This document shows, in pieces, positions 31,500 through 42,555 of a stretch of DNA of 64,000 bases (positions within the stretch are counted from its first letter, which is position 1; every line of letters starts with the position of its first letter). The stretch covers positions 1-64,000 of the forward strand of contig NZ_CP142208.1 of NCBI RefSeq assembly GCF_036865545.1. Reading direction: 5' to 3'. A program made the position numbers and the translations under genes. Below the pieces are notes generated by a model. It saw only the letters and a program-made list of their open reading frames with translations, was not told the DNA's origin and made no database searches. Source of the DNA: Erwinia sp. E_sp_B01_1 (lineage in GTDB: Bacteria > Pseudomonadota > Gammaproteobacteria > Enterobacterales > Enterobacteriaceae).

Positions 31500-32143
31500 C
31501 AGGGACGTTTTTCCTGTTGTTTCGGGTGCCGTTCACGAACGGCACGATACCAGCGCGGATGGTGGTGTTTCGCCCAGGAAGGGGTAACCCAGCCTTCCAC
31601 CATCGCGGTAAGGGTGCCTTTCACCCACAGTGCAGCGTAGATATGCACCATGATAACGATGATCAAGCCCACCGCCGAAACGGAATGGACAACCAGAGCA
31701 AGGCGAATCACCGGGATAGGAAAAGCGCCGGCAAACCAGGGTCGCCAGATCACAATGCCGCTGGCCAGCAACAGCAGTAAGCTGAAGATAGCCGCCCAGA
31801 AAACGCACTTCTGTCCAAAATTATAGCGCCCGGTATCTCCAACTTCCTCGTTTTGAGCAACTTTAAGAATATTTTTAGCCCACTCAATGTCTTCCCGCTC
31901 CGGCAGGTTGTGCCGCCAGTAGCGGAAAAACATCAGCAGAAAGGCGACAAACATCAGCACGCCCACAAAAGGATGAAGAATACGCGCCAGCTGTGGCGTG
32001 CCCATAATCAGCATCAGCCAGTTAAATGAGGGGAAGAAAAACCCCAGCCCACTGAGCGCCGCGAACACAAAGCTGAACGCCACAATCCAGTGGTTAATCC
32101 GTTCAGGCGCGCTGTACCGCTGAATGCGATGATGCTTTTTCAT
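31499..32143 (-). CDS. fdoI: Formate dehydrogenase-O cytochrome b556 subunit FdoI
   Basis: 214 residues with four membrane segments. Haem-ligand histidines are visible in [21 protein letters not shown] and in the pair [18 protein letters not shown]. It anchors the FdoGH heterodimer to the inner membrane and passes electrons to quinone. The start overlaps the end of fdoH by four bases. Confidence 0.96.
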   Translation of the reverse strand: MKKHHRIQRYSAPERINHWIVAFSFVFAALSGLGFFFPSFNWLMLIMGTPQLARILHPFVGVLMFVAFLLMFFRYWRHNLPEREDIEWAKNILKVAQNEEVGDTGRYNFGQKCVFWAAIFSLLLLLASGIVIWRPWFAGAFPIPVIRLALVVHSVSAVGLIIVIMVHIYAALWVKGTLTAMVEGWVTPSWAKHHHPRWYRAVRERHPKQQEKRP

Positions 32144-33036
32144 TGCCGATCCTCCTTGTCCTGCGCTTCGTCCTCATGCTCTTCCACCCGATTCGGCCCT
32201 ATGCCGACATAATGGAACACGCTGGCGGCAAAGGTGGCGGCAAAGCCCACGGCGGCCAGCGGTTTCCAGATCCCCTTCCAGAAGGTGACGGTGGGGCTGA
32301 TGCCCGGATTGTCTGGCAAGCCGTGATAAAGCTGCGGCTTGTCAGCGTGATGAAGCACGTACATAACGTGTGTACCGCCCACGCCCTGCGGATCGTAAAG
32401 CCCGGCATGGACATAGCCCCGGCTGTTCAACTCCCGGACGCGCTCACCCGCCAGCTCTTTCATCTCCTCTTTGCTGCCAAAGTGGATAGCGCCGGTTGGA
32501 CAGGTTTTCACACAGGCCGGTTCCTGACCTACAGCAACACGATCGACGCACAAAGTGCATTTATAAGCGCGGTTGTCCTCTTTATTGAGACGAGGAACGT
32601 TGAAAGGACAGCCTGCGATACAGTAACCACAGCCGATGCAATGTTCCGACTGGAAGTCGACGATACCGTTGGCATACTGAACGATCGCCCCTTCGGCAGG
32701 GCAGGCTTTCAGGCAGCCGGGATCGGCACAGTGCATGCAGCCGTCTTTGCGGATCAGCCACTCCAGCTTGCCGTGCTCTTCCACTTCGGCGAAGCGGATC
32801 ACCGTCCAGGATTTGGCGCTGAGATCGGCAGGGTTATCGTAAACCCCGAGGTTTTCGCCGACTTCATCGCGGATATCATTCCACTCCGAGCAGGCAACCT
32901 GGCACCCCTTACAGCCTGTGCAGGTGGTGACGTCGATCAGTTTCGCCACTTCCTGCTGATGATCCCGCACCCGCGGCGGCGGGGTTAAAGAGTTCGTTGC
33001 TGAACGGCGGAGAATATTCTGGCTTTGTAGTGACAT
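32140..33036 (-). CDS. fdoH: Formate dehydrogenase-O iron-sulfur subunit FdoH
   Basis: 298 residues. Four cysteine clusters ligate four [4Fe-4S] centres: [41 protein letters not shown], and CTLCVDR with CVKTCP. A single C-terminal membrane helix ([18 protein letters not shown]) anchors it in the inner membrane. It relays electrons from FdoG to FdoI and crosses the membrane with the Tat-exported large subunit. Confidence 0.97.
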   Translation of the reverse strand: MSLQSQNILRRSATNSLTPPPRVRDHQQEVAKLIDVTTCTGCKGCQVACSEWNDIRDEVGENLGVYDNPADLSAKSWTVIRFAEVEEHGKLEWLIRKDGCMHCADPGCLKACPAEGAIVQYANGIVDFQSEHCIGCGYCIAGCPFNVPRLNKEDNRAYKCTLCVDRVAVGQEPACVKTCPTGAIHFGSKEEMKELAGERVRELNSRGYVHAGLYDPQGVGGTHVMYVLHHADKPQLYHGLPDNPGISPTVTFWKGIWKPLAAVGFAATFAASVFHYVGIGPNRVEEHEDEAQDKEDRQ

Positions 33037-33047
33037 AATGTGCTCCT

Positions 33048-36000
33048 TTACACTCTCTCGACGTTAACAAGAAACGCTTTATATTCAGGCGTTTGTGAAT
33101 TGGCATCGCCCACTGAAGGGGTCAGGGTATTGGCCAGGAAGCCTTTACGGGTGCTGCCTTCAAACCCCCAGTGACAGGGAATGCCGATGGTATCGACCTG
33201 CTGACCATCAATGGTTAATCTCGGCAGACGCCGGGTAACTACCGCCTTAGCTTTGATATAACCGCGCTGAGAGCTGACTTTTACCGTATCCCCGGCTTTA
33301 ATCCCTTTGGCCTCGGCCAGTTCTGCGCCGATCTCGACAAACTGTTCGGGCTGGATAACGGCATTCAGCCGCGCATGTTTGGTCCAGTGGCGGAACAGTT
33401 CGGTAATGGAGTAGGTGGTGGCAACGCAGGGGAATTTATCCGCCTTACCCAGCGCCTCTGCATCCCGTTTGAACAGCCGGGCTACCGGGCTGTACACCAC
33501 GGCAGGGTGCAGAGGATTGGTGCCGGTAGGGCTTTCCAGCGGCTCATAATGCTCCGGGAAAGGTCCGTCGCCGAGTTTATCCAGCGCAAACAGATGCCCC
33601 ATGCCGTCCGGCAACATGATGAAAGGCCCAATCTGCTTTTCTGGTGCGGCGGTAACCGGGTAGTCCGGCACGTCGATGCCTTCCCAGCGCTGGCCGTTCC
33701 ATTCGATAAGTTTGCGCAGCGGATCCCAGGCTTTGCCCTGGGGATCGGCAGAGGCACGGTTATAAAGAATTCGCCGGTTCAGCGGCCAGGCCCAGGCCCA
33801 GTTGTTTACCGCGCCCAATCCTGAAGGATCGCTATTATCACGTCTTGCCATCTGATTACCCGCAGAGGTCCAGCTTCCGGAGTAAATCCAGCAGGCGCTG
33901 GCGGTGGTACCGTCGTCACGCAGGTCGGCAAAAGAGTTCAGCTGCTGGCCTTTTTTCAGCAGCAGCTTGCCGTCCGCATCCACAATATCGGCCAGCGCAC
34001 TGCCGTTGTTCTCCATTGCCACTTCTTCCGGCGAAGGCGACCAGGGATCGGTATAATCCCAGCGCATTGCCAGCAGCGGTTCAGCCGCCACGCCTCCTTC
34101 CTCACGGTAGAGCTGGCGCAGACGCAGGTAGATATTGCCGAGGATTTTACCGTCGTGCAGCGCTTCGCCCGGCGGGGTGGCTGCGGCCCAGTGCCACTGC
34201 AAACAGCGGGAGGAGTTGGCGATGGAGCCGTCCTCTTCCGCAAAGCAGGAGGAAGGCAGACGGAACACTTCTGTCTGGATCTCTCTGGGATTCACATCGT
34301 TGAATTCGCCATGATGCTGCCAGAAGGTGGAGGTTTCCGTGCTCAGCGGATCGATCACCACCATATATTTCAGCCTGGAGAAGGCGCGGAAAGCTTTGTT
34401 CTTGTCCGGGAAGGCGGCCAGCGGGTTAAAGCCCTGAACGATATAGCCATTCAGTTTACCCTCGACCATCATTTCGGCCTGGGTCATACAGTCGTAACCT
34501 TTGTCCCACTTCGGCAGCCAGTCAAAGCCCCAGCTGTTCTCTTTCTGCGCTTTGTCGCCGTAGAAGCTTTTCATCAGGCTGACGAAAAACTTAGCGGTGT
34601 TCTGCCAGTAGTTAACCTGCCCCGGCAGCAGCATGGCTGGCGTGGTTTGTTGCAGGTAGTTTTCAAGGGTGGTCTGCTTCTCTGAAGGCAGCGTCAGATA
34701 ACCCGGCAGGCTTTGGGAAAGCAGCCCCAGATCGGTAAAGCCCTGCACGTTAGAGTGGCCGCGCAGCGCGTTGATCCCGCCGCCAATCATTCCGATATTA
34801 CCAAGCAGCAACTGCACCATGGCGGCGGCGCGGATAATCTGCGAGCCATTAGAGTGATGCGTCCAGCCCAGCGCGTAAAGCACGCTGGTGGTGCGATCCG
34901 GTACAGAGGTTGTCGCCAGTTGCTGACAGATTGTCAGGAAATCCTCTTCTGGCGTGCCGCAAATCCGGCTGACGAGCTTTGACGTGTAACGGCTGGCATG
35001 CGCTTTGAGTAAATTCCACACGCAGCGCGGATGCGTCAGCGAGTCGTCACGCTTTGCATGGCCTTCTGCGTCCAGCTCATAGTGCCAGCCGGTTTTATCA
35101 TACTGACGCGTGGCTTCGTCGTAGCCGCTGAACAACCCATCCTGGAAACCGTAGCCTTCACTCACAATCAGCGCAGCATTGGTATAAGCCTTCACATACT
35201 CATGCTGAACTTTGTTGTGTTCCAGCAGGTAATTCACCACGCCCATTAAGAAGGCGGCATCGCTGCCTGCACGCAGGGGCGCATAAATATCGGCCACCGC
35301 GGCGGAGCGGTTAAAACGCGGATCGACCACGATAACGGTGGCGTTGTTTTTGGTTTTAGCTTCCACCACCCATTTGAAGCCTACCGGATGCGCTTCCGCC
35401 GGGTTACCGCCCATAATCAGGATAACGTTGGCATTTTTGATGTCGGTCCAGTTGTTGGTCATCGCCCCGCGACCAAAACTCGGTGCCAGCGCGGCTACGG
35501 TGGAACCGTGGCAAAGCCTGGCCTGATTTTCCAGCGCCAGCATCCCCATTGAACGGGCAAATTTATGATCGAGCAGGCCTGTTTCATTGCTGGCAGCGGA
35601 AGAGCAAAGCATCCCCGTTGTCAGCCAGCGGTTAACCGTGGTGCCAGCGGCGTTTTTAATCTGAAAGTTTTCGTCCCGATCGTTCTTCATCAAACGGGCA
35701 ATGCGCGTAAAGGCTTCGTCCCAGCTGATGCGCTGCCAGCGATCGGAGCCTGGTGCGCGGTATTCAGGGTATTTCAGCCGTTGATCGCTGTGGATATAAT
35801 CCAGCACCCCGGCACCTTTCGGACACAACGATCCCCGGCTCACCGGATGGTCCGGATCCCCTTCAATATGGTAAATGGTGGAAAGGGCATTTTTCGCGCC
35901 ATCGCCAAGGCTGTAAATCAGCATGCCGCAGCCGACGGAGCAGTAAGTACAGTTATTACGGGTTTCTTTACTGCGCAGTAATTTGTTCTCGCGAACCGAT

Positions 36001-36098
36001 CCCATTGCTGATGTTGGCGAAAAGCCAAGAAGTGCCAGAGAGGTTCCGGCCATCCCACCGGCACAGATCTTAAAAAAGCTTCGTCTGTTCATTTGCAT
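33048..36098 (-). CDS. fdoG: Formate dehydrogenase-O major subunit FdoG, cysteine (selenium-free) variant
   Basis: 1016 residues, exactly the E. coli FdoG length. A twin-arginine signal (NRRSFFK) targets it to the periplasm; a [4Fe-4S] motif CTYCSVGCG near residues 50-58 and the molybdopterin (bis-MGD) domains follow. In E. coli residue 196 is selenocysteine, encoded by UGA (NQARVUHG). Here the same position reads NQARLCHG with a plain TGC codon at 35511-35513, so the gene is read through without SECIS or selC. It oxidises formate for aerobic/nitrate respiration. The cysteine form should be active but usually slower. First gene of fdoGHI-fdhE. Confidence 0.97.
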   Translation of the reverse strand: MQMNRRSFFKICAGGMAGTSLALLGFSPTSAMGSVRENKLLRSKETRNNCTYCSVGCGMLIYSLGDGAKNALSTIYHIEGDPDHPVSRGSLCPKGAGVLDYIHSDQRLKYPEYRAPGSDRWQRISWDEAFTRIARLMKNDRDENFQIKNAAGTTVNRWLTTGMLCSSAASNETGLLDHKFARSMGMLALENQARLCHGSTVAALAPSFGRGAMTNNWTDIKNANVILIMGGNPAEAHPVGFKWVVEAKTKNNATVIVVDPRFNRSAAVADIYAPLRAGSDAAFLMGVVNYLLEHNKVQHEYVKAYTNAALIVSEGYGFQDGLFSGYDEATRQYDKTGWHYELDAEGHAKRDDSLTHPRCVWNLLKAHASRYTSKLVSRICGTPEEDFLTICQQLATTSVPDRTTSVLYALGWTHHSNGSQIIRAAAMVQLLLGNIGMIGGGINALRGHSNVQGFTDLGLLSQSLPGYLTLPSEKQTTLENYLQQTTPAMLLPGQVNYWQNTAKFFVSLMKSFYGDKAQKENSWGFDWLPKWDKGYDCMTQAEMMVEGKLNGYIVQGFNPLAAFPDKNKAFRAFSRLKYMVVIDPLSTETSTFWQHHGEFNDVNPREIQTEVFRLPSSCFAEEDGSIANSSRCLQWHWAAATPPGEALHDGKILGNIYLRLRQLYREEGGVAAEPLLAMRWDYTDPWSPSPEEVAMENNGSALADIVDADGKLLLKKGQQLNSFADLRDDGTTASACWIYSGSWTSAGNQMARRDNSDPSGLGAVNNWAWAWPLNRRILYNRASADPQGKAWDPLRKLIEWNGQRWEGIDVPDYPVTAAPEKQIGPFIMLPDGMGHLFALDKLGDGPFPEHYEPLESPTGTNPLHPAVVYSPVARLFKRDAEALGKADKFPCVATTYSITELFRHWTKHARLNAVIQPEQFVEIGAELAEAKGIKAGDTVKVSSQRGYIKAKAVVTRRLPRLTIDGQQVDTIGIPCHWGFEGSTRKGFLANTLTPSVGDANSQTPEYKAFLVNVERV

Positions 36099-36400
36099 GT
36101 TATGTTTTGCTCACTCTACGTTCCTTGAGTGCGCAAAATAACAGGCTGAAAAGGGCATTGTTTGATGGCAATCAATAAGTCAGTTGTTTACGGTCATTTA
36201 ATTAACAAGATAACTACTTGTGGGTATCATTCTTAAGCAAACCCTTGGTATCAGGGCGTGCACTTAAGATAAGGATTAAATTTGCATAATTTTTGCGGTT
36301 ATCCGCCGACAGGTTCAGACTCTCTGCACGCTTACTTCAGGCATTAAGCCAAAGCGTAGCTACGGGGTTTAACAGGTTGAAAAAGACAGGTGACGTTCAG
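36099..36400. promoter_or_regulatory. fdoG / fdhD divergent promoter region
   Basis: About 300 bases between the divergent formate dehydrogenase genes. It is AT-rich at 36160-36300, with no identified operator. The frame of fdhD is open back to a TTG at 36293, but the extra residues are not conserved. No other gene is seen. Confidence 0.5.
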
Positions 36401-37216
36401 GTGAATAAAAACGGTGAGCAGGTGAGTGATATTGCAGGGTTGAGTCAGGTTCAGGTCCGGCAGCGCCGTTCGCTGGAGACGCCTGAGGATGACTGGCTGG
36501 CCGAAGAAGTGCCGGTGGCGCTGGTGTATAACGGCATCTCGCATGTGGTGATGATGGCCACGCCAAAAGACCTGGAAGCCTTTGCGCTTGGTTTCTCGCT
36601 CTCTGAAGGGATTATCCGTTCACCTGCCGATATCTACGGCATTGATATTCAGCCCTCCTGTGGTGGAATTGAAGTCCAGGTGGAGCTTTCCAGCCGCCGC
36701 TTTATGGGGCTGAAAGCGCAGCGCAGGGCGATGGCCGGCCGCACCGGCTGCGGCGTGTGTGGCGTGGAGCAGTTGGAAGAGATCGGTAAGCCCATCCAGC
36801 CGCTGCCTTTCACCCAAACCTTTGAGATTGCGCGGCTGGATGAAGCTTTATCGCAGTTGAAAAGCTACCAGCCTGTTGGGCAGCTTACGGGATGTACCCA
36901 TGCGGCGGCCTGGATCCAACCGGATGGCAATCTGGCTGGCGGATGTGAAGACGTGGGCCGCCATGTGGCGCTGGATAAACTGTTGGGTCAGCGTTGTCAG
37001 CAAGCTGACTGGCAAAATGGTGCGGTGCTGGTCTCCAGCCGTGCCAGCTATGAGATGGTGCAGAAATCCGCGATGTGCGGCGTCGAAATCCTGTTTGCCG
37101 TTTCAGCCGCCACCAGGCTGGCGGTGGACGTCGCGCAGCGCAGCAATCTGACCCTGGTAGGCTTCAGCAAGCCAGGTCGGGCAACGGTTTATACGCATCC
37201 TGAGCGACTGATTTAA
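36401..37216 (+). CDS. fdhD: Sulfur carrier protein FdhD
   Basis: About 271 residues with the GTG start at 36401 (preceded by AGGTGA at good spacing); a TTG at 36377 gives 279 residues and KKT like the E. coli start, so the true start is unsettled. FdhD transfers sulfur from IscS to the molybdenum cofactor of formate dehydrogenase. The CxxC pair is in [12 protein letters not shown], followed by [11 protein letters not shown] and [17 protein letters not shown]. Divergent from fdoG, its client. Confidence 0.95.
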   Translation: MNKNGEQVSDIAGLSQVQVRQRRSLETPEDDWLAEEVPVALVYNGISHVVMMATPKDLEAFALGFSLSEGIIRSPADIYGIDIQPSCGGIEVQVELSSRRFMGLKAQRRAMAGRTGCGVCGVEQLEEIGKPIQPLPFTQTFEIARLDEALSQLKSYQPVGQLTGCTHAAAWIQPDGNLAGGCEDVGRHVALDKLLGQRCQQADWQNGAVLVSSRASYEMVQKSAMCGVEILFAVSAATRLAVDVAQRSNLTLVGFSKPGRATVYTHPERLI

Positions 37217-37224
37217 GCGGCTTT

Positions 37225-38001
37225 TTAAGCCACTATCATCTCCGGCAGAATTTTCTCCAGCGCTGAAAAAGCAGGCAGGCCAGGCGATCCACTGTCGGTG
37301 ATTAACGTGGAAACCTGTTTGATTCCGGCATAATTTATCCGGCTGGTCAGCCCCAGCTTGCTGTGATCGGCCAGCAAAACCAGCTGAGAGGCCTGCTCTG
37401 CCATAGCGCGGGCAATGGCTGCCTCGTGTGGATGGAAGCTGCTGGCACCATTCCTGGCGTCGATGCCAACAGGGGACATCATCGCCACATCGGCGCGGTA
37501 ACGATATATCTCACCCACCGTTAACTCCCCACGCGTCTCCTGCGCTCCGGCAAGCATGTTGCCGCCCAACAGAATAATGGCGTTATTCAGCGCCTCCTGC
37601 TCTTCTCCGCCGGAAAGTTTCAGCGCTGCATGCAGGCTGTTGGTGATAATTGTCAGGCCGGACATGGTTCGCAGCTCTTCGGCCAGCATGGTTGTGGTGC
37701 TGCCGGCATCCAGAAAAAGGGTCTGGCCGGGTTTCAACAGCTTCGCCGCCGCGCCCGCAATCGCCCGCTTCTCCCGCGCCCGCACTTCACAGCGTACGGT
37801 CAGCGGCGGCTCTGGTTCCGCATCCAGCGCCATCAATCCCCCATGAACCCGGCGGGCCACACCCAGAGCTTCAAGTTCAATAATGTCCCTTCTGGCGGTT
37901 TCCCGGGAAATACCCAGCTCACGAATAATCCGCTCGGTACTGACGTGATTCAGCGTGGTCAGCAGGGCGCGGATGCGGTGTAAACGGGTTTCCTGAAGCA
38001 T
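37225..38001 (-). CDS. DeoR-family transcriptional regulator
   Basis: About 258 residues. The N-terminal DeoR helix-turn-helix is VSTERIIRELGISRETARRD followed by VHGGLM; the C-terminal DeoRC sensor domain has FLDAGSTTTMLAEEL, ITNSLHAAL and LLADHSKLG. Family members sense phosphorylated sugars or related metabolites. Divergent from the class-III aminotransferase gene, with direct repeats between, so it probably controls that gene and itself. ATG at 37999-38001 follows AAGGAAA. Confidence 0.88.
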   Translation of the reverse strand: MLQETRLHRIRALLTTLNHVSTERIIRELGISRETARRDIIELEALGVARRVHGGLMALDAEPEPPLTVRCEVRAREKRAIAGAAAKLLKPGQTLFLDAGSTTTMLAEELRTMSGLTIITNSLHAALKLSGGEEQEALNNAIILLGGNMLAGAQETRGELTVGEIYRYRADVAMMSPVGIDARNGASSFHPHEAAIARAMAEQASQLVLLADHSKLGLTSRINYAGIKQVSTLITDSGSPGLPAFSALEKILPEMIVA

Positions 38002-38062
38002 AGTGGTTTCCTTTTCCAGACGGGATGGGCATAGCCTAACCGACAACGCCGGCTGCTGCATG

Positions 38063-38098
38063 TGTATTTTATTGTATTTGTGTATTTGGTTGCATTTT
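38063..38098. promoter_or_regulatory. Direct-repeat operator between the DeoR gene and the aminotransferase
   Basis: Four near-identical octamers: TGTATTTT (38063), TGTATTTG (38073), TGTATTTG (38081) and TGCATTTT (38091), at 10, 8 and 10 base steps. Arrays of short direct repeats near one helical turn are typical of DeoR-family binding sites. Binding is inferred. Confidence 0.6.
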
Positions 38099-38174
38099 GC
38101 CAGAACTTTGCCATGATGAGGTTATCCGGGCGTCATTACCGCCGCCTGACTTATTCTTCGCAACGGGAGTTATC

Positions 38175-39515
38175 ATGGCTACACGTTCGACCATCATGGA
38201 CACCAACAGCTTTCGCGCCGAGCATGCCGCCGGTCTGGATGCTGATGTACGCAAACTGACGGATAAACGCAGCAAAGTGCTGGGAGAATCCTACCGTCTG
38301 TTCTACCGTAAACCGGTCCATCTGGTACGGGGTGAAGGTCAGTATCTCTGGGATGCCGCAGGCGATAAATATCTCGACGTTTACAACAATGTAGCGAGTA
38401 TCGGGCACTGTCACCCGGCGGTAATCAATGCGGTTTATCAGCAGATGCAGCAGCTTAATACCCATACCCGTTATCTGCATGAACGTATCCTCGATTACTC
38501 AGAAGAGCTGCTGGCGACCATGTCGTCTGAAATCGACCGTGCGATGTACATGTGTACCGGTTCTGAAGCCAACGATCTGGCGATCCGCGTGGCTCGCGCT
38601 CACAGCGGCGGCACCGGCATTATTGTCAGTCAGGAAGCCTACCACGGCACCAGCGACTTAACGTCCGGCGTGTCGCCTGCACTGGGTACCGGCCAGCCGC
38701 TGGCATCGACCACCCGTCTGGTCTCTCCTCCCGATCGTTACCGTGTGAATGCGCCGGATCTGGGCGAGTGGTTCGCCAATGAAATTCAGCAGCAGATTGA
38801 TGACATGGCCGCAAACGGCATCAAGTTTGCTGGTTTCCTTGCGGATTCAATCTTCTCTTCTGACGGCGTGTTGCCGGGTCCGAAAGGCTTCCTGAAGCAA
38901 GCCGTGGACGTGGTGCATAAAAATGGCGGCATCTTTATTGCCGATGAAGTCCAGCCAGGTTTTGCCCGCACCGGCGATGCCTTCTGGGGATTTGCCCGCC
39001 ACGGCGTGGTGCCGGATATCGTCACCACCGGCAAGCCAATGGGCAACGGCATTCCTGTCTCTGCCCTGTTGGCAAAAAGTGATGTGCTGGCCTCCTTTAG
39101 TGATGATATTCCCTACTTTAATACCTTCGGCGGCAACCCGGTGGCGATGGCGGCAGCTCAGGCCGTACTGACCGTGATCAAAGAGGAGAAATTGCAGGAG
39201 CACAGCCGCGTGGTGGGCGAGAAGCTCCTGCGGGAACTGCTGACGCTGAAAGAGAAGTATGAGTGCGTAGGGGATGTGCGTGGCGCAGGTCTGTTTATCG
39301 GCTTTGAACTGGTGACTGACAAATCCAGCAAAACGCCGGACAAACAGCTGGCGCTGGACGTGACCGAAAAGCTGCGTGAAAACCATGTTCTGACCTCCGT
39401 AGCAGGCCCGTATGGCAACGTGCTGAAACTGCGTCCGCCGCTGACTTTCCAGGAGAGTGATATCGACTGGCTGGTAGGCGCGCTGGATAAATCGTTGGCG
39501 GCATTAGGGAAATAA
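38175..39515 (+). CDS. Class-III PLP-dependent aminotransferase / phospho-lyase-like enzyme
   Basis: 446 residues of fold-type I, class III. Substrate and cofactor motifs: NVASIGHCHP, CTGSEANDLAIRVAR, FIADEVQPGFARTGDAFWGF (aspartate contacting the PLP ring) and TTGKPMGNGIPVSAL with the likely Schiff-base lysine. The GKPMGNG context and NTHTRYLHERILDYSEELL resemble the ethanolamine-phosphate phospho-lyase (AGXT2L) branch rather than GABA or ornithine aminotransferases. Preceded by ACGGGAG. Substrate unknown; the DeoR regulator suggests a catabolic, inducible role. Confidence 0.88.
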   Translation: MATRSTIMDTNSFRAEHAAGLDADVRKLTDKRSKVLGESYRLFYRKPVHLVRGEGQYLWDAAGDKYLDVYNNVASIGHCHPAVINAVYQQMQQLNTHTRYLHERILDYSEELLATMSSEIDRAMYMCTGSEANDLAIRVARAHSGGTGIIVSQEAYHGTSDLTSGVSPALGTGQPLASTTRLVSPPDRYRVNAPDLGEWFANEIQQQIDDMAANGIKFAGFLADSIFSSDGVLPGPKGFLKQAVDVVHKNGGIFIADEVQPGFARTGDAFWGFARHGVVPDIVTTGKPMGNGIPVSALLAKSDVLASFSDDIPYFNTFGGNPVAMAAAQAVLTVIKEEKLQEHSRVVGEKLLRELLTLKEKYECVGDVRGAGLFIGFELVTDKSSKTPDKQLALDVTEKLRENHVLTSVAGPYGNVLKLRPPLTFQESDIDWLVGALDKSLAALGK

Positions 39516-39590
39516 GGTCTTAGACCGATTTGTTTTAACCACCCAGGCAAAGGGCATAAAACCGCCGCTGCGCCTGTTGCCGGTTAAACC

Positions 39591-39646
39591 CTTATCAACG
39601 TCGGGGCATTGATAAGCCTTTTACGGATCGTTTATTTAACTATAAT
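39591..39646 (+). promoter_or_regulatory. sodA promoter region
   Basis: A perfect -10 TATAAT (39641-39646) lies 16 bases after TTTTAC (39619-39624). Just upstream is an inverted repeat CTTATCA/TGATAAG (39591-39597, 39610-39616) that could be an operator or the end of the aminotransferase transcript. Known sodA control (SoxS, Fur, ArcA) cannot be assigned to exact bases here. Confidence 0.6.
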
Positions 39647-39712
39647 GATCCGACTGCTTACGCGGTGCTAACAGACAACAGCGCCGCCCAACATTAAATG
39701 GAGATGATGAAC

Positions 39713-40330
39713 ATGAGTTATTCACTGCCATCCTTGCCTTACGCATACGACGCACTGGAACCGCATTTCGACAAGCAGACGATGGAAATCCATCACACTA
39801 AACATCACCAGACCTACGTGAACAACGCCAACGCGGCGCTGGAAGGCACTGAGTTTGCTGACCTGCCTGTTGACGAGCTGATCGCTAAACTGGACCAGGT
39901 TCCTGCGGACAAGAAAACCGTACTGCGTAACAACGCGGGCGGCCACTCTAACCACAGCTTCTTCTGGAAAGGCCTGAAAACCGGCACCACTCTGAGCGGC
40001 GATCTGAAAGCGGCTATCGAAAAAGATTTCGGCAGCGTTGACGCGTTCAAAGCAGAATTCGAAAAAGCGGCAGCAACCCGTTTCGGTTCAGGCTGGGCGT
40101 GGCTGGTTAAAAAAGGCGACAAGCTGGCTGTAGTCTCTACGGCTAACCAGGACAGCCCACTGATGGGCGAAGCTGTTTCTGGCGCATCCGGTACCCCGAT
40201 TGTGGGTCTGGACGTCTGGGAACACGCTTACTACCTGAAGTATCAGAACAAGCGCCCTGACTACATCAAGGCATTCTGGGAAGTTGTAAACTGGGACGAA
40301 GCGGCAGCCCGTTTCTCCGCAGCAAAATAA
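39713..40330 (+). CDS. sodA: Manganese superoxide dismutase SodA
   Basis: 205 residues. Metal ligands are the histidine in [12 protein letters not shown], that in [14 protein letters not shown], and Asp/His in [12 protein letters not shown]. The sequence is very close to E. coli SodA ([19 protein letters not shown]). It converts superoxide to peroxide and oxygen in the cytosol. The ATG at 39713 follows GGAGATG. Confidence 0.98.
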   Translation: MSYSLPSLPYAYDALEPHFDKQTMEIHHTKHHQTYVNNANAALEGTEFADLPVDELIAKLDQVPADKKTVLRNNAGGHSNHSFFWKGLKTGTTLSGDLKAAIEKDFGSVDAFKAEFEKAAATRFGSGWAWLVKKGDKLAVVSTANQDSPLMGEAVSGASGTPIVGLDVWEHAYYLKYQNKRPDYIKAFWEVVNWDEAAARFSAAK

Positions 40331-40359
40331 TTCCCTGCCACGTTAATTCGTGACGATAA

Positions 40360-40388
40360 ACCGACGGAGTCCGCTCCGTCGGTTTTTT
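40360..40388 (+). terminator. Intrinsic terminator after sodA
   Basis: ACCGACGGAG-TCCG-CTCCGTCGGT hairpin followed by TTTTT. Confidence 0.94.
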
Positions 40389-40478
40389 ATTGCCTGCCGG
40401 TTTGTAAAAAGCTGTTATTCCTCCTGTTAATCCCCCTCACGAAAAGATTATTCGCCTCCCCTGCCTGGCCTGGTTGGT

Positions 40479-40506
40479 TAAAGTCCTTTCCGAAAATGTC
40501 CGATAG
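40479..40506 (+). promoter_or_regulatory. Possible sigma-28 (FliA) promoter of the chemoreceptor gene
   Basis: TAAAGTCC at 40479-40486, then TCCGATAG at 40499-40506. This resembles the flagellar consensus TAAAGTTT-N11-GCCGATAA with a spacer one base longer. Location about 90 bases before a chemoreceptor gene supports it. Confidence 0.5.
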
Positions 40507-40596
40507 AAGAAACTGTTAAGTCGATCACCATACATGGCGGCAGAAGCCTGCATTGCCCGCCTTACTTTGCTATCGAGTTCGGGAAAAATAATAAAA

Positions 40597-42555
40597 ATGT
40601 TCAACAGTATCAGTCGTAGCCTGGAAAATTTAAGGGTAGGGAAAAAGCTCGGTACCGGCTTTACGCTGGTTTTACTGCTGGCTGCCGCCATCGCCGCCGT
40701 GGGAATTAGCAAATTTAACAACGTCAAAGAACGTACGGATAAGGTGGACTTCAGCCACGCGATCAGCAGCGACATCAGTGCAGCGCTGGACAGCCAGAAG
40801 CAGTATCAGCTCTCGTTTGATGAGAAAGAGATCGCCCTCAGCCAGCAGAAAATCGCCGACGCGCTGGGCCTGTTTAATAAAATGCTCGCTACCTCGTTCT
40901 TTGATGCCTCGACCCGCGCCTGGCTGGATGAGTTCCCCGGGCTGGTCAAATCTTATCAGGATGCCCAGTCGCATTTTGTGCAGGCAGTGAATACCCGCAA
41001 TGAGATCAAAGGCAGCTGGAACCTCTCGGCCAGTGAAGCCGCGTTTGTCGATCTGAAAAAGGAGCTGGGGCCAACGGCCGATCTGCAACTACAGGTGCTG
41101 ATGGGGAAACTGGATTACGCGCTGCTTGACGTGCATTACGCGGTGCGTGGCGTGATCGCCGCGCCCTCTGAGAAAACGGCAGCGATCTTAAGCCAGTCAG
41201 CCGATACCGCCGTTGCCACGCTGAATACTTTTTCGAGCCTGGTGACGCCCGCCCAGGAAACCACCCTGCAACCGCTGAAACAGCGCCTGATCAGCTATAA
41301 AGCCAGCGTTCTTTCTTATGTTCCGGCTTATCAGCAGCAGCTTGAGGCGGCGACCATAATGGTGAAGCAGGCCGCTGAAATGAACAAGCTGGTGGAGGCA
41401 CTGGTTCAGAAGCAGCTGCGGATAACCCGTGAGAACGTCAGTACGGCCATCACCACTATGACTGTTGTCACCGTGGCAGCCCTGATTATTGGCTTGCTGA
41501 TTGCCCTGACCATCACCCGCCAGATCACCCGCCCACTGCGCGATACGCTGGCCACCACGGAGCGCATCGCCAACGGCGATCTCAGCGCCCGGGTCGAAAC
41601 TCATCGTCAGGATGAGCTGGGCCAGTTAATGAGCGCGGTCGGGACGATGAGCGATAACCTGCGCCGGATAATCAGCGACATCCGTTCAGGCGTCAGCCAG
41701 GTTGCGCATGCGGCAGCAGAAATCAGCGCTGGCAATACCGATCTCTCTTCACGTACTGAACAGCAGGCTGCCGCAGTAGAGCAGACTGCAGCCAGCATGG
41801 AACAACTCAGCTCCACCGTGAAGCAGAACGCTGATAATGCCCACCATGCCAGCAAGCTGGCCTCTGAAGCTTCCACTACCGCCCGTACCGGAGGGCAGCA
41901 GGTGAAAGATGTGGTGGAAACCATGCAGCAAATTTCAGACAGTTCGAAACGCATCGCAGATATCACCACCACCATCAACAGCATTGCGTTCCAGACCAAT
42001 ATTCTGGCCCTGAATGCTGCTGTAGAGGCCGCGCGAGCGGGTGAGCAGGGGCGGGGTTTTGCCGTGGTTGCCAGTGAGGTGCGTAATCTTGCCCAACGCT
42101 CCGCACAGGCAGCTAAAGAAATTGAAGGATTGATCAAAGAATCCGTCGAGCGTGTGAGCACCGGAGCCAGGCTGGTGGAAAATACCGGACTGACGATGCA
42201 GGGTATTGTGCAGTCGGTTTCCAACGTTCACGACATCATGGGCGAGATTGCTTCCGCCTCGGATGAGCAGAGCCGTGGCATCAGCCAGGTCTCTACCGCG
42301 GTGACTGAGATGGATAACACCACCCAGCAGAACGCCGCGCTGGTGGAAGAGTCCGCCGCTGCCGCCAATTCGCTGGAAGAGCAGGCGTTAGTGCTGAGTC
42401 AGGCGGTATCCGTGTTCCGCCTTTCTGTTGATGAGGGTGCGGCAGGCCGTGCTGTGAGTAAAGCGGCAACCCTCACCCCGGCACGCGTGAATTTTGCCCC
42501 TGCCGCGTTACCCTCAAAAAGCGCCTTGAGTGAAGCCAACTGGGAAACCTTCTGA
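40597..42555 (+). CDS. Methyl-accepting chemotaxis protein ending in NWETF
   Basis: 652 residues. One membrane helix near residues 20-40 ([15 protein letters not shown]), a long helical periplasmic sensor, a second helix near 290-310 ([17 protein letters not shown]), a HAMP domain ([20 protein letters not shown]), and the coiled-coil signalling domain with the conserved tip [20 protein letters not shown]. The C-terminus is NWETF, the pentapeptide that tethers CheR and CheB in high-abundance Tar/Tsr-type receptors. Sensor ligand unknown; the domain looks like a helical-bundle type. Confidence 0.92.
   Translation: MFNSISRSLENLRVGKKLGTGFTLVLLLAAAIAAVGISKFNNVKERTDKVDFSHAISSDISAALDSQKQYQLSFDEKEIALSQQKIADALGLFNKMLATSFFDASTRAWLDEFPGLVKSYQDAQSHFVQAVNTRNEIKGSWNLSASEAAFVDLKKELGPTADLQLQVLMGKLDYALLDVHYAVRGVIAAPSEKTAAILSQSADTAVATLNTFSSLVTPAQETTLQPLKQRLISYKASVLSYVPAYQQQLEAATIMVKQAAEMNKLVEALVQKQLRITRENVSTAITTMTVVTVAALIIGLLIALTITRQITRPLRDTLATTERIANGDLSARVETHRQDELGQLMSAVGTMSDNLRRIISDIRSGVSQVAHAAAEISAGNTDLSSRTEQQAAAVEQTAASMEQLSSTVKQNADNAHHASKLASEASTTARTGGQQVKDVVETMQQISDSSKRIADITTTINSIAFQTNILALNAAVEAARAGEQGRGFAVVASEVRNLAQRSAQAAKEIEGLIKESVERVSTGARLVENTGLTMQGIVQSVSNVHDIMGEIASASDEQSRGISQVSTAVTEMDNTTQQNAALVEESAAAANSLEEQALVLSQAVSVFRLSVDEGAAGRAVSKAATLTPARVNFAPAALPSKSALSEANWETF

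Noticed and set aside
35505..35520. Possible selenocysteine codon in fdoG
   Set aside because: The codon at the expected position is TGC, not TGA, and no in-frame TGA exists in the gene.
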